A stretch of 64,000 nucleotides of DNA, from positions 1-64,000 of the forward strand of contig NZ_JAJEJT010000006.1 of NCBI RefSeq assembly GCF_021390645.1. Direction: 5' to 3'. Under the pieces are notes generated by a model. That model was given only the letters and a program-made list of their open reading frames with translations, made no database searches and was not told the origin of the DNA. Source of the stretch: Paraburkholderia flagellata (GTDB taxonomy: Bacteria; Pseudomonadota; Gammaproteobacteria; Burkholderiales; Burkholderiaceae). The position numbers and the translations under genes are program-made. Numbering within the stretch: position 1 is the first letter of the stretch; each line of letters opens with the position of its first letter. Below are positions 53,608 through 60,646 of this stretch, one piece after another.

Positions 53608-54254
53608 GGCTGCTTACAGCGAGCTGCATTGTCCTCATAGCTTGTTTCAGTGAGCCGATGAACGCTCAGACGAAGCAGGACTTACTCATAAGCATCCCGA
53701 ATCTGAGCGGCTACGACAGCGAGACGCGAGTACTGATGGAGCGTGCCTGTGTTTCGGAACGGGGGAACGGGCCTGTCGCCTACGGTGCGTGCCTGAACCG
53801 GCAGATTGCTTCGCTGCAAGGCGCGCCGGGCATCCCGAATCTGAGCGGCTACGACAGCGAGACGCGACTACTGATGGAGCGTGCCTGTGTTTCGGAACGG
53901 GGGAACGGGCCTGTCGCCTACGGTGCGTGCCTGAGCCGGCAGATTGCTTCGTTGCAAGGTGCGCCGGGCATCCCGAATCTGAGCGGCTACGACAACGAGA
54001 CGCGACTATTGATGGAGCGTGCCTGCATTTCAGAGCGGGGGAACGGGCCTGTCGCCTACGGTGCGTGCCTGAACCGGCAGATTGCTTCGCTGCAAGGCGC
54101 GACGGGCATCCCGAATCTGAGCGGCTACGACAACGAGACGCGACTACTGGTCGAGCGTGCCTGTATTTCGGAACGGGGGAACGGGCCTGTCGCCTACGGT
54201 GCGTGTTTGCGCAGGCAGATAGATAGCCTTAGTACTCTCCCGGGATCACAGTGA
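53592..54254 (+). CDS. Exported protein made of four 46-residue repeats
   Basis: A 220-residue protein: a signal peptide (MVSKSWLLTASCIVLIACFSEPMNAQ) and four nearly identical repeats, each IPNLSGYDSETRVLMERACV, then SERGNGPVAYGACLNRQIAS, then LQGAPG. Each repeat has two cysteines about 13 residues apart and an Arg-rich helix, so a small disulfide-linked helical hairpin is plausible. An unassigned motif of this type (CxxE..GPVAYxxCLxRQ) is found in single copy in other proteobacterial exported proteins, as I recall. The start at 53592 is chosen because the longer frame lacks a signal peptide. Confidence 0.7.
   Translation: MVSKSWLLTASCIVLIACFSEPMNAQTKQDLLISIPNLSGYDSETRVLMERACVSERGNGPVAYGACLNRQIASLQGAPGIPNLSGYDSETRLLMERACVSERGNGPVAYGACLSRQIASLQGAPGIPNLSGYDNETRLLMERACISERGNGPVAYGACLNRQIASLQGATGIPNLSGYDNETRLLVERACISERGNGPVAYGACLRRQIDSLSTLPGSQ
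53694..54242 (+). repeat. Four tandem 138-bp coding repeats
   Basis: The unit starts ATCCCGAATCTGAGCGGCTA at 53694, 53832, 53970 and 54108, exactly 138 bases apart. Copies differ at only a few positions, several of them synonymous or conservative (GAC-AGC versus GAC-AAC), so amplification looks recent. Confidence 0.9.
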
Positions 54255-54291
54255 ACCGCACAGTTTGTTTCCACCCGAAATATCCGCTTTT

Positions 54292-54315
54292 GGCCGAACC
54301 CGGAAGGAGGAGGCT
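54292..54315 (-). repeat. Dispersed repeat core, third copy
   Basis: On the minus strand this reads AGCCTCCTCCTTCCGGGTTC then GGCC, matching the core of the repeats at 207-300 and 1716-1805. It lies downstream of the repeat-protein gene. Confidence 0.5.
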
Positions 54316-54426
54316 AGGGGCGGGCGCCGGACTGGATTAAGGGATTAAGAACGCGATGAATCGCGGGGTTTCTGATCCGATCAGGCATCGGCTGACATCC
54401 GCGGACGCCAGATCCAGGTGCCCATA

Positions 54427-54446
54427 TGTTGGCGTAATTGACAACA
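54427..54446. promoter_or_regulatory. Operator-like inverted repeat 1 of the tumE/tumA promoter
   Basis: TGTTGGCGTAATTGACAACA: 7-base arms with one mismatch. It lies 28 bases upstream of an improved copy. Confidence 0.7.
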
Positions 54447-54454
54447 CCTCAATG

Positions 54455-54474
54455 TGTTGGCATTATTGCCAACA
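54455..54474. promoter_or_regulatory. Operator-like inverted repeat 2 of the tumE/tumA promoter
   Basis: TGTTGGCATTATTGCCAACA: perfect 7-base arms and a 6-base centre. It runs into the first base of the toxin ATG. The HTH antitoxin encoded downstream is the obvious candidate to bind here. Confidence 0.75.
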
Positions 54475-54761
54475 TGAAAGCCACTCTCTTACTCAAGGAA
54501 CGCTTGGTCGTCGACGCACAATCCTTCGCGGCGGCGCTGATCTGGCAGGTTCCGCATCCCGTTCAGGGGAGTACACACCTCTACAAGTACAGCCTTGCGT
54601 ACATCGTGCGCACAGTCTGCGTACTGCGGTATGACAATGAGCGTGGCAAGGGCGATCACCGGCATATCGGCGACGTTGAGACACCCTATGTTTTTACGAC
54701 GCCGGAACAGCTGCTGGCTGATTTCTGGTCGGACGTCGATCAATGGAGGGCTTCAACATGA
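54474..54761 (+). CDS. TumE-type (DUF6516) toxin
   Basis: A 95-residue protein with the DUF6516/TumE pattern: LLLKERLVVDAQSFAAALIWQVPHPVQGSTHLYKYSLAYI, then CVLRYDNERGKGDHRHIGD and PYVFTTPEQLLADFW. TumE toxins pair with an HTH antitoxin, TumA. The start at 54474 is right at the edge of the second operator with no ribosome site between, so the message may be almost leaderless. It overlaps the antitoxin gene by 4 bases or more. Confidence 0.82.
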   Translation: MKATLLLKERLVVDAQSFAAALIWQVPHPVQGSTHLYKYSLAYIVRTVCVLRYDNERGKGDHRHIGDVETPYVFTTPEQLLADFWSDVDQWRAST

Positions 54762-55102
54762 ACACGGTCACACTCGGCGTTGCGGGCCGCGACGCCTTTT
54801 CGAAACGTTTTGCTGCGGCCATGCGCGGCCAGGCACAGGGGCAGTTCATCAGCTTCGAGACGCCCGAGCTTCTGTTCCAGACGCTCACGCAACTGCGCTG
54901 GAACATCCTCAAGGCGATGACCGGCGCTGGCGTGCTGTCGATCCGCGAAGTGGCGCGGCGTGTCGAGCGCGACGTGAAACGCGTACATGAGGATGTCGGT
55001 GCGCTGCTCGCCGTCGGAGTGCTGGAGCGCACGGAAGAGGGCGTTGTGTTCCCCTACGACGCAATCCACGTCGATTTCACGCTGCAGGCACAGGCGGCGT
55101 GA
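54758..55102 (+). CDS. TumA-type HTH antitoxin
   Basis: About 114 residues from MNTVTLG (54758; the frame is open to 54743). The C-terminal winged helix (LRWNILKAMTGAGVLSIREVARRVERDVKRVHEDVGALLAVGVLERTEEGVVFPY) is of the MarR-like HVO_A0114 type used by TumA antitoxins. It overlaps the toxin gene (ATGA), and probably represses the pair through the two TGTTGGC repeats upstream. Confidence 0.82.
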   Translation: MNTVTLGVAGRDAFSKRFAAAMRGQAQGQFISFETPELLFQTLTQLRWNILKAMTGAGVLSIREVARRVERDVKRVHEDVGALLAVGVLERTEEGVVFPYDAIHVDFTLQAQAA

Positions 55103-55140
55103 GCCACCACAAACGGTCGGACAGGCGGGATCCCGGTAAA

Positions 55141-55177
55141 GATACTATTAACAAGCAAAACACTTGTTAATAGTATC
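55141..55177. promoter_or_regulatory. Perfect 15-base inverted repeat upstream of parA2
   Basis: GATACTATTAACAAG, 7-base spacer, CTTGTTAATAGTATC: both arms pair without a mismatch. It lies 70 bases before parA2. The inner TTAACAAG/CTTGTTAA also occurs in the long inverted repeat at 62066-62114. It may be a centromere (parS/parC) or an operator. Confidence 0.8.
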
Positions 55178-55245
55178 GAAGCCTGGTAGAGTGGTGTTCA
55201 GGGTGATCGCACGCGTCACCTGACCAATACGCTACCGGAGTCACC

Positions 55246-56010
55246 ATGCCAACCATCGCGATCGTCAACCAGAAGGGCGGTTCAGCAAAAACGACCGTTT
55301 CTTCCCACATCATTCACGCTGCGACGCGCCGCAAGCTGCGCACGCTCGCAATCGATTTCGACAAACAGGCGAGCCTTACGCGCTTCTTCGGCGTGGAGGT
55401 CACGCCACGCCAGGCGACTGCATCCCAGTGTTTCGAGGCTGCGCTGACGGCTGACGTCGTGCGCTGCGGTGAACACCTGACGTTCCTGCCTGCTGATCGC
55501 GCGTTGCGCCTGTGCTCCGGGGCTGGTGCCGAGGCCGCGCTGCAGGCTGCGGCCAACGTGCGGGCGCTCGCGGTCCAGCATGAACTGGTCGTGATCGACA
55601 CCGCAGGTGCGCTCGGGGAAGACGCCACCACCTATGCGGCCCTGCTCGCTGCTGACTTCGTGATTGCCCCGTTCGCCGTGGGCGCCTTCGAGGCCCACGC
55701 ACTGGCCGACCTGTGGGAGTGCCTTAGCGCGGTTCGCCAGAAGGAAAACACGGGGCTGCGCGTTATGGGCCTGCTCCCCAGCAAGGTCAATACGCGCTCA
55801 CCGGCGGAACTGGCCGGGCTCGCAGCACTGCGCGCCGAAATGGGTGACATCATTGCCCCGCACGTCCTGGCCGAACGCGCTTCGGTCAAGCAGGCCATCG
55901 CCCAGGGATTGCCGGTCTGGCACGCGACGAAGGGGGAGGGCCACGCGACGGCAGCGCGGGAATGGCGCGCGGCCTGCAACTGGGTGCTCGACACGGCGAT
56001 GGAGGCTTAA
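55246..56010 (+). CDS. parA: ParA partition ATPase (system 2, short form)
   Basis: A 254-residue ParA without an N-terminal HTH extension (type Ib size). Deviant Walker A is IVNQKGGSAKTTVSSH at the N terminus, then LAIDFDKQASLTRFFG and Walker B LVVIDTAGALGED. The C-terminal part keeps VLAERASVKQAIAQGLPVW. It is first in a parA-parB unit opposite in direction to system 1. Confidence 0.92.
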   Translation: MPTIAIVNQKGGSAKTTVSSHIIHAATRRKLRTLAIDFDKQASLTRFFGVEVTPRQATASQCFEAALTADVVRCGEHLTFLPADRALRLCSGAGAEAALQAAANVRALAVQHELVVIDTAGALGEDATTYAALLAADFVIAPFAVGAFEAHALADLWECLSAVRQKENTGLRVMGLLPSKVNTRSPAELAGLAALRAEMGDIIAPHVLAERASVKQAIAQGLPVWHATKGEGHATAAREWRAACNWVLDTAMEA

Positions 56011-56014
56011 ACCC

Positions 56015-57118
56015 ATGAACGCGAAAATGCCATTCGGTAATCTCGGCGTGATGCTCAAGGGCGGGCTCGGCCGCACAAGTCTGGAAGAACTGACGAAGCG
56101 GGCGCGCGAACAGACGCTGCCGCTGGACCAGATCCACATTCCCGCGCAGGAGCGCACGGAGTTCGAGGACGAAGACAATTCACTGCTCGAACTGGGTGAA
56201 AGCCTGAAGCGCTGGCAACTGCAGGCGATCGTGGTGCGCCCGCTCCAGGGGGCGACGCCGTATGAACTGGTTGCCGGCGAGCGTCGCTGCCGTGCGGCAC
56301 GTCTGGTCGGCCTCACGGAACTGCGCGCCTACGTGATCGAACTCACTGACGAAGAAGCGAAGGACGCGCGACTGGCCGAAAACATCCAGCGCAAGAATCT
56401 CACCCTCATCGAGGAAGCGCGCGCGCTGCAGGCGGACGTTGAGCGCCTTGGAGTGCAGGCCACGCTCGTGCGCCGCCACAAGAGCCACGCATGGCTGTCC
56501 AAGCGCCTCGCTCTGCTGAACCTGCCGCAGCAGACCCAGCGCCTCGTTGCGGAACACATCAGCGCGGATATTGAAGTGATCAACCGCGTGAGGCAGATCG
56601 AGAAGCACGACCCGAAGGCAGCCGAAAGTCTGGTCAATAACCTGGAGGCGACGCGCGGTGAACAGCGTGCACGCACACAGGTCGACGCGGTACTGGAGAC
56701 GGTCAAGCCGAGGAAGGCGCGCACCGCACCGGCTGCGGAGCTCAAGGCGGCACCCCAGAACGCTGCAGCCAAACCGGCTTCGCCCGTGGCCCAGCCCGCG
56801 GAAGGGCACGGCGTACAGGTCTTTAGCGTCCAGCTGCTCGATGAACTGTACGGCGCGCTCGGTGCCGAGGGGCAGACAGCGGCCGACGTACTTGAGAAAA
56901 TGACGCCGGAAGTCAGGAAGGCGACCGCGCAATGGCTCGAAGACCATGCCGCACGCGCCCGCGAGGCGGACGACATGGGCCGTGCCGTGCTTGCCGGGCT
57001 GCGCGCCGGGACGTTCGCGCCTACCGGCGCCGGTGCCTTCGCATTGGCCGCCTTCCTTCATGGCGGACAGACGGGGCAGGGGTGCGAGCTCGCACAGATC
57101 CTGCGCTGTGTTCAGTAA
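56015..57118 (+). CDS. parB: ParB partition protein (system 2)
   Basis: A 367-residue ParB. The start at 56015 has GGAGG about 9 bases upstream, inside the end of parA; the frame stays open further up but only as a shadow of parA. Domains: QIHIPAQERTEFEDEDNSLLELGESLKRWQLQAIVVRP, the arginine-containing box ELVAGERRCRAARLVG (a GERR motif as in CTPase ParB/Spo0J proteins), RLAENIQRKNLTLIEEA, and an HTH around ATLVRRHKSHAWLSKRLALL. The C-terminal third is Ala/Pro-rich then helical. System 1 ParB lacks this GERR box, so the two are not recent duplicates. Confidence 0.93.
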   Translation: MNAKMPFGNLGVMLKGGLGRTSLEELTKRAREQTLPLDQIHIPAQERTEFEDEDNSLLELGESLKRWQLQAIVVRPLQGATPYELVAGERRCRAARLVGLTELRAYVIELTDEEAKDARLAENIQRKNLTLIEEARALQADVERLGVQATLVRRHKSHAWLSKRLALLNLPQQTQRLVAEHISADIEVINRVRQIEKHDPKAAESLVNNLEATRGEQRARTQVDAVLETVKPRKARTAPAAELKAAPQNAAAKPASPVAQPAEGHGVQVFSVQLLDELYGALGAEGQTAADVLEKMTPEVRKATAQWLEDHAARAREADDMGRAVLAGLRAGTFAPTGAGAFALAAFLHGGQTGQGCELAQILRCVQ

Positions 57119-57163
57119 AAACAGTCAGCCGCGGCGAAGGTCGCGGCCTCTACAGGTGTCATC

Positions 57164-57865
57164 ATGGGTCGAGTTTCCACGAAACGGCTTTCTGCCGCTG
57201 CCTTTGCACGGCTAATGCCGTGGCTGATCAACCTCGACGAGAGGCGTATCGAAGCGGCACGCCGCGCGATCGTCAACAACGAGCGTCAGGCGGTCATCGC
57301 GAAAGACTTTGGCTGGACTCAGCAGGCCGTACACAATGCCGTCGCCACCATCTGGGGGCGTTTCGAAAAGGCCCATGAAGCTGGTTTCAACCCTGATGAG
57401 AGTGCCGAAGACGTCATCACCGAGGACATGGGGCCTGCAGACTGGTCCACAGTTCCCGACAGTGGCGGTGACAAGCGATTCAGTGGGCGCCTTAAAAAAT
57501 CGGCGTGGACGCGCTTCGAGAACGGACTGGCTGATCTCGATTCCGATGTAGTACGCGTCGCGCGCATGGCGATCGTCGACGGCAGCTCGATGCGCGAGAT
57601 CGCATCGGACTGCGAATGGACCCAGAAAGCCGTGCGTGAAGCGACCGAACAGGTGTGGATGCAGATCGTGCACCAGCGCCAGGCGCTTTTCCACACTACG
57701 CCATCCTCGCCAGCTTCTTCTGATGTACCCGAAGGTTGGGTAACGCTAGCGGTGCCGCCCGCACTTGTGGAGCAGTTCCGCGAACAGATCGAAGCCTGGC
57801 GTGCGTCACAAGCCGCGGCAACTTCCACAGCGGCAGCGCGCCGTCGCCCGCGCAACGCTGCTTGA
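57164..57865 (+). CDS. Double TrfB/KorA-like HTH regulator
   Basis: A 233-residue protein with two tandem copies of a TrfB/KorA-type HTH: residues 6-66 (KRLSAAAFARLMPWLINLDERRIEAARRAIVNNERQAVIAKDFGWTQQAVHNAVATIW) and 110-168 (AWTRFENGLADLDSDVVRVARMAIVDGSSMREIASDCEWTQKAVREATEQVW). TrfB/KorA proteins normally carry one HTH and dimerise to repress replication and transfer promoters. A monomer with two HTHs could bind a palindrome alone. It lies between parB2 and the iteron origin, whose perfect ATGACG-N5-CGTCAT sites are candidate targets. Confidence 0.78.
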   Translation: MGRVSTKRLSAAAFARLMPWLINLDERRIEAARRAIVNNERQAVIAKDFGWTQQAVHNAVATIWGRFEKAHEAGFNPDESAEDVITEDMGPADWSTVPDSGGDKRFSGRLKKSAWTRFENGLADLDSDVVRVARMAIVDGSSMREIASDCEWTQKAVREATEQVWMQIVHQRQALFHTTPSSPASSDVPEGWVTLAVPPALVEQFREQIEAWRASQAAATSTAAARRRPRNAA

Positions 57866-57888
57866 GTGCCCGAACCACCGGAAACGCC

Positions 57889-57906
57889 CCCAAAACCACG
57901 ACCTTT
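57889..57906 (-). repeat. Inverted iteron a
   Basis: On the minus strand AAAGGTCGTGGTTTTGGG, identical to the forward iteron at 58313-58330, but in opposite orientation to the main array. Iteron b (57963-57980, AAAGGTCGTGCTTTCGGG on the minus strand) is a second inverted copy with two changes. Confidence 0.8.
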
Positions 57907-57995
57907 GAAGCGGTCCGAAGCAGGACAGCCGGGGAATTTGCGGGGGTTGCAGGCGAAAAGCCCCCGAAAGCACGACCTTTAACCGATGTATCTGA

Positions 57996-58012
57996 ATGAC
58001 GTATTGCGTCAT
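57996..58012. promoter_or_regulatory. Operator-like palindrome 1, ATGACG-N5-CGTCAT
   Basis: ATGACGTATTGCGTCAT: perfect 6-base arms with a 5-base centre. A second perfect copy starts 71 bases on. Degenerate relatives lie in the virB1 promoter region. Confidence 0.8.
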
Positions 58013-58066
58013 GTTATAGGGTAAGGGTGAGTAAGAGTCTCTCTTAAGGTCATCGACGATTGAATT

Positions 58067-58083
58067 ATGACGTGACGCGTCAT
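58067..58083. promoter_or_regulatory. Operator-like palindrome 2, ATGACG-N5-CGTCAT
   Basis: ATGACGTGACGCGTCAT: perfect 6-base arms with a different 5-base centre from copy 1, so the arms are what is conserved. It precedes the AT-rich part of the origin. Confidence 0.8.
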
Positions 58084-58541
58084 GTAATCGCGTGCGCTTC
58101 TTGGTTTCAGGACGTTTCTATAAGAAACAACCGCTGTTGTTGTTACCTTTAAAAGACAACATCTTTAAAACCTTTAGCTCCCGAAAATCCCTTGAAATCA
58201 GGGGCCTGCGGCGCGAAAGGTCGTGGTTTCGGGTCCCAAAGGTCGTGATTTCGGGTTCGCTACGACGGCTGAGGGTCGTGGGTCTGGGGGCGACAGGTCG
58301 TGGTTTTGGGGGAAAGGTCGTGGTTTTGGGTTCCGTTGCGCCGAAACCGCGCGCCAACCGCAGCGCCCTGATTTCATTGAGGAACGGCGGTCCGGCAGGA
58401 AGCTTGTCCACAGCAGCTGCGCAGAGGTCGTGGTTTTGGGGGTGTTTCCGTGTGCAGCCGCCCTTCGGCCTTACGTCCAACCGGCGCCACGCGCAGCAAT
58501 CAGTCTAAAGGTCGTAACCCTATGTGCCGTTAGGACGACCT

Positions 58542-59843
58542 ATGGCAAACGTAAAAACGCATGTAATCCGCTCTACCATGCCCCGAAAAAAAACTTCGCT
58601 GTCCCTGCCGAATCGTCCGCTGCGCAAGGCCGCCGCCGCCATCCACGTGAGCGGTCAGCTCTCCTTGCTTGAGCGCAAGCTGGTCAACGTGATGCTGCTC
58701 AATGCCTATGACAAGCTGGGCACGCAGAAGGTATTCACCATTCCCACCGCCATGCTGATGGCGATGGTTGGATGGACCGGCAGCAAGAACGTGGACACGC
58801 TCAAGGCCGCGCTGTCGAACATCATGAGCACGCAGATTGAGTTCGACCTGCTGGAGACGGAGCACCATCCCGCACACTGGCGCAAGTCGAACATGATTGC
58901 CGAAGCCGAAATCGTTGGCGGCATTTGCAGCTATGAGTACCCCACGAAGCTCGCCGAGATGCTGGCCGATCCGGACGTCTATGCGCTGATCGACGTGAAC
59001 GTTCAGAACCGCTTCAAGAAGGGCTCCGCGCTCACGCTCTACGAGAATTGCCTGCGCTTCAAGGGCGTTGGCCGGACCCGGTTTGTACCGCTGCAGGTGT
59101 GGCGCAAGCTTCTGGGTGCCGAGGCGGCGACCTATGACGAGTTCAAGCACTTCGCCAACATGGTGATCAAGCCGGCATTGGCGGAGGTCAACAAGGTGTC
59201 CAACATCCTTGTCGAGCCTGAGTACCGCAAGGAGGGCCGTCGCGTTGTTGAGATGCGCTTCATCATCACGCAGAACCCGCAGGGCCAGCTCCATGAGACT
59301 GTGCTGCCCAGCGCGCTCGAGGAGATCCGCGCAACGGAGACTTACCGCCGCATGATGCAGATCGGCCTGGGCGACATGCTGGCCGTCACGTGGATTCAGG
59401 CGGACGCCGCGCGCGCGGCGCAGACGATCGCGTATGTAGAGAAGAAGCTGAAGGACAAGGCGATCAAGAGCAACATTTCCGGATACGCGCGGCGCGTATT
59501 TGAAAGCGGCAGTTCGCTTGACCTGTTTCCGGATGATGCGGCACCGCCCGCACCGCAGGAGAGCGCAGCGCCCGCGTCTGACGAACTGGCTGCCGCCGAG
59601 GCGCGTGCCCGCGCTATCACCGCAGCGATCCTCGCGCTGTCAATCGAGCAGATGAACGCACACATTGACGCCTATGCAGAGCAGGGCGGCAAGACTTCGA
59701 CGTATAACCGGGAGACGGGCAAATTCCGCAACGTGCTCCAGAAAACCGCATTCATGACCTGGCTGCGCGCACGCGTCGCGCCCGAAGTGGAAACGGCCAC
59801 CCTCGCAGGGGCCGCCGTTGCGGGCGAAGCTATGGCCGCGTGA
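58542..59843 (+). CDS. Rep_3-family replication initiator (candidate initiator 2)
   Basis: A 433-residue RepA/RepB-type initiator with two winged helices: IHVSGQLSLLERKLVNVMLLNAYDKL and ALSNIMSTQIEFDLL in the first, SALTLYENCLRFKGVGRTRFVPLQVWRKLLG and YDEFKHFANMVIKPALAEVNKVSNILVEPEYRKEGRRVVEMRF in the second. Rep_3 proteins bind iterons and open the origin. ATG 58542 has AGGA about 6 bases upstream; a GTG at 58524 would extend it by six residues. The C-terminal 110 residues are Ala-rich and extra to the core fold. Confidence 0.88.
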   Translation: MANVKTHVIRSTMPRKKTSLSLPNRPLRKAAAAIHVSGQLSLLERKLVNVMLLNAYDKLGTQKVFTIPTAMLMAMVGWTGSKNVDTLKAALSNIMSTQIEFDLLETEHHPAHWRKSNMIAEAEIVGGICSYEYPTKLAEMLADPDVYALIDVNVQNRFKKGSALTLYENCLRFKGVGRTRFVPLQVWRKLLGAEAATYDEFKHFANMVIKPALAEVNKVSNILVEPEYRKEGRRVVEMRFIITQNPQGQLHETVLPSALEEIRATETYRRMMQIGLGDMLAVTWIQADAARAAQTIAYVEKKLKDKAIKSNISGYARRVFESGSSLDLFPDDAAPPAPQESAAPASDELAAAEARARAITAAILALSIEQMNAHIDAYAEQGGKTSTYNRETGKFRNVLQKTAFMTWLRARVAPEVETATLAGAAVAGEAMAA

Positions 59844-60021
59844 CGCAGTTCGTTGTTTCTCTGGCTCAGCGCGCCTCCGAGGCCAGTGCGTTCGGATAGT
59901 GCCTCGCGAGAATGCGGTTCAGCTGTTCCACCAGTTCGGGGCGCCTGAACGCCACGCACACGCCGCAGTATGAATTTCCGCATCGGTCACATGAGGGGAT
60001 GGGCCGAGCGGCAGGGCCGCA

Positions 60022-60360
60022 TTGCGTAGGCGACGGGACCCACGCCGGGAGCTTCAGGGCTCACTGTTCGACCCCGCAGACATCGGCGGCATCAGTGACC
60101 CCGAAGCCGGCGTGCTCGAGGCGTTGGCCTTCCAGTACGCGGATCTGGTCATGAGTTGCGACATCGAGTACTCAAACGCAGTATGGCGTGCACGGCACGA
60201 CGCGGTGACGGTGATGGCGCTCTTTCGACGCGGCGCTGGCACGGAGGACTACGAGGACATCATCACAGGGCTTGGCGAGCGCGTCGAATTCAGCGGGAGC
60301 GCGCTTTCCCGCGGGAGACGGAAGAAAGAAAATGGCAATCGAGTGTTCTACATTCTTTGA
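60022..60360 (+). CDS. Hypothetical protein, about 112 residues
   Basis: An acidic small protein (DPADIGGISDPEAGVLEALAFQYADLVMSCDIEYSNAVWRARHD), helical in the middle, with a basic C-terminal tail. Not recognised, and no ribosome site is clear, so the exact start is uncertain. It follows the Rep_3 gene on the same strand. The 280 bases after it (60361-60640) hold nothing I can support. Confidence 0.45.
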   Translation: MRRRRDPRRELQGSLFDPADIGGISDPEAGVLEALAFQYADLVMSCDIEYSNAVWRARHDAVTVMALFRRGAGTEDYEDIITGLGERVEFSGSALSRGRRKKENGNRVFYIL

Positions 60361-60646
60361 TTTCTGACGGCGCGGATACGCTGAAGTTGTGCGATTCCCG
60401 TTGCCTCCGATTGCTTTCGGTCAACAAACGTGTCAGTTCTGGCCCGTCTATAAGCCTGAGAATCAGGGCGGAAGACAATTCAATGTCACTCGCATAAATT
60501 CACGATTTTCTCAGCAGATCGAATATCAACGCCTATCATGCTAATCGGTGCTCTTGAAGGTAGCTGGTAAGAATCGGGTTAATCCACGCTTTTAGTCTAT
60601 ACACCGACGTCGAAACGGTGCTGCCAACGACCATCAGGAGATGAGT

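Larger units (their letters stand above)
57889..58520 (+). other. oriV: Iteron-type replication origin (oriV) upstream of the Rep_3 gene
   Basis: Forward iterons of consensus AAAGGTCGTGGTTTTGGG start at 58216, 58238, 58271 (degenerate), 58293, 58313 and 58423, most at 20-22 base spacing, with a partial copy at 58507. Two inverted iterons lie at 57889 and 57963. An AT-rich stretch (about 58110-58190) could be the melting region, and TTGTCCACA at 58404 is one base from a DnaA box. The initiator gene follows at once. This is the layout of an iteron-controlled theta replicon. Confidence 0.82.

Noticed and set aside
53694..54242. Tandem repeats as a CRISPR array
   Set aside because: The period is 138 bases with no spacers and the repeats are an in-frame coding sequence.
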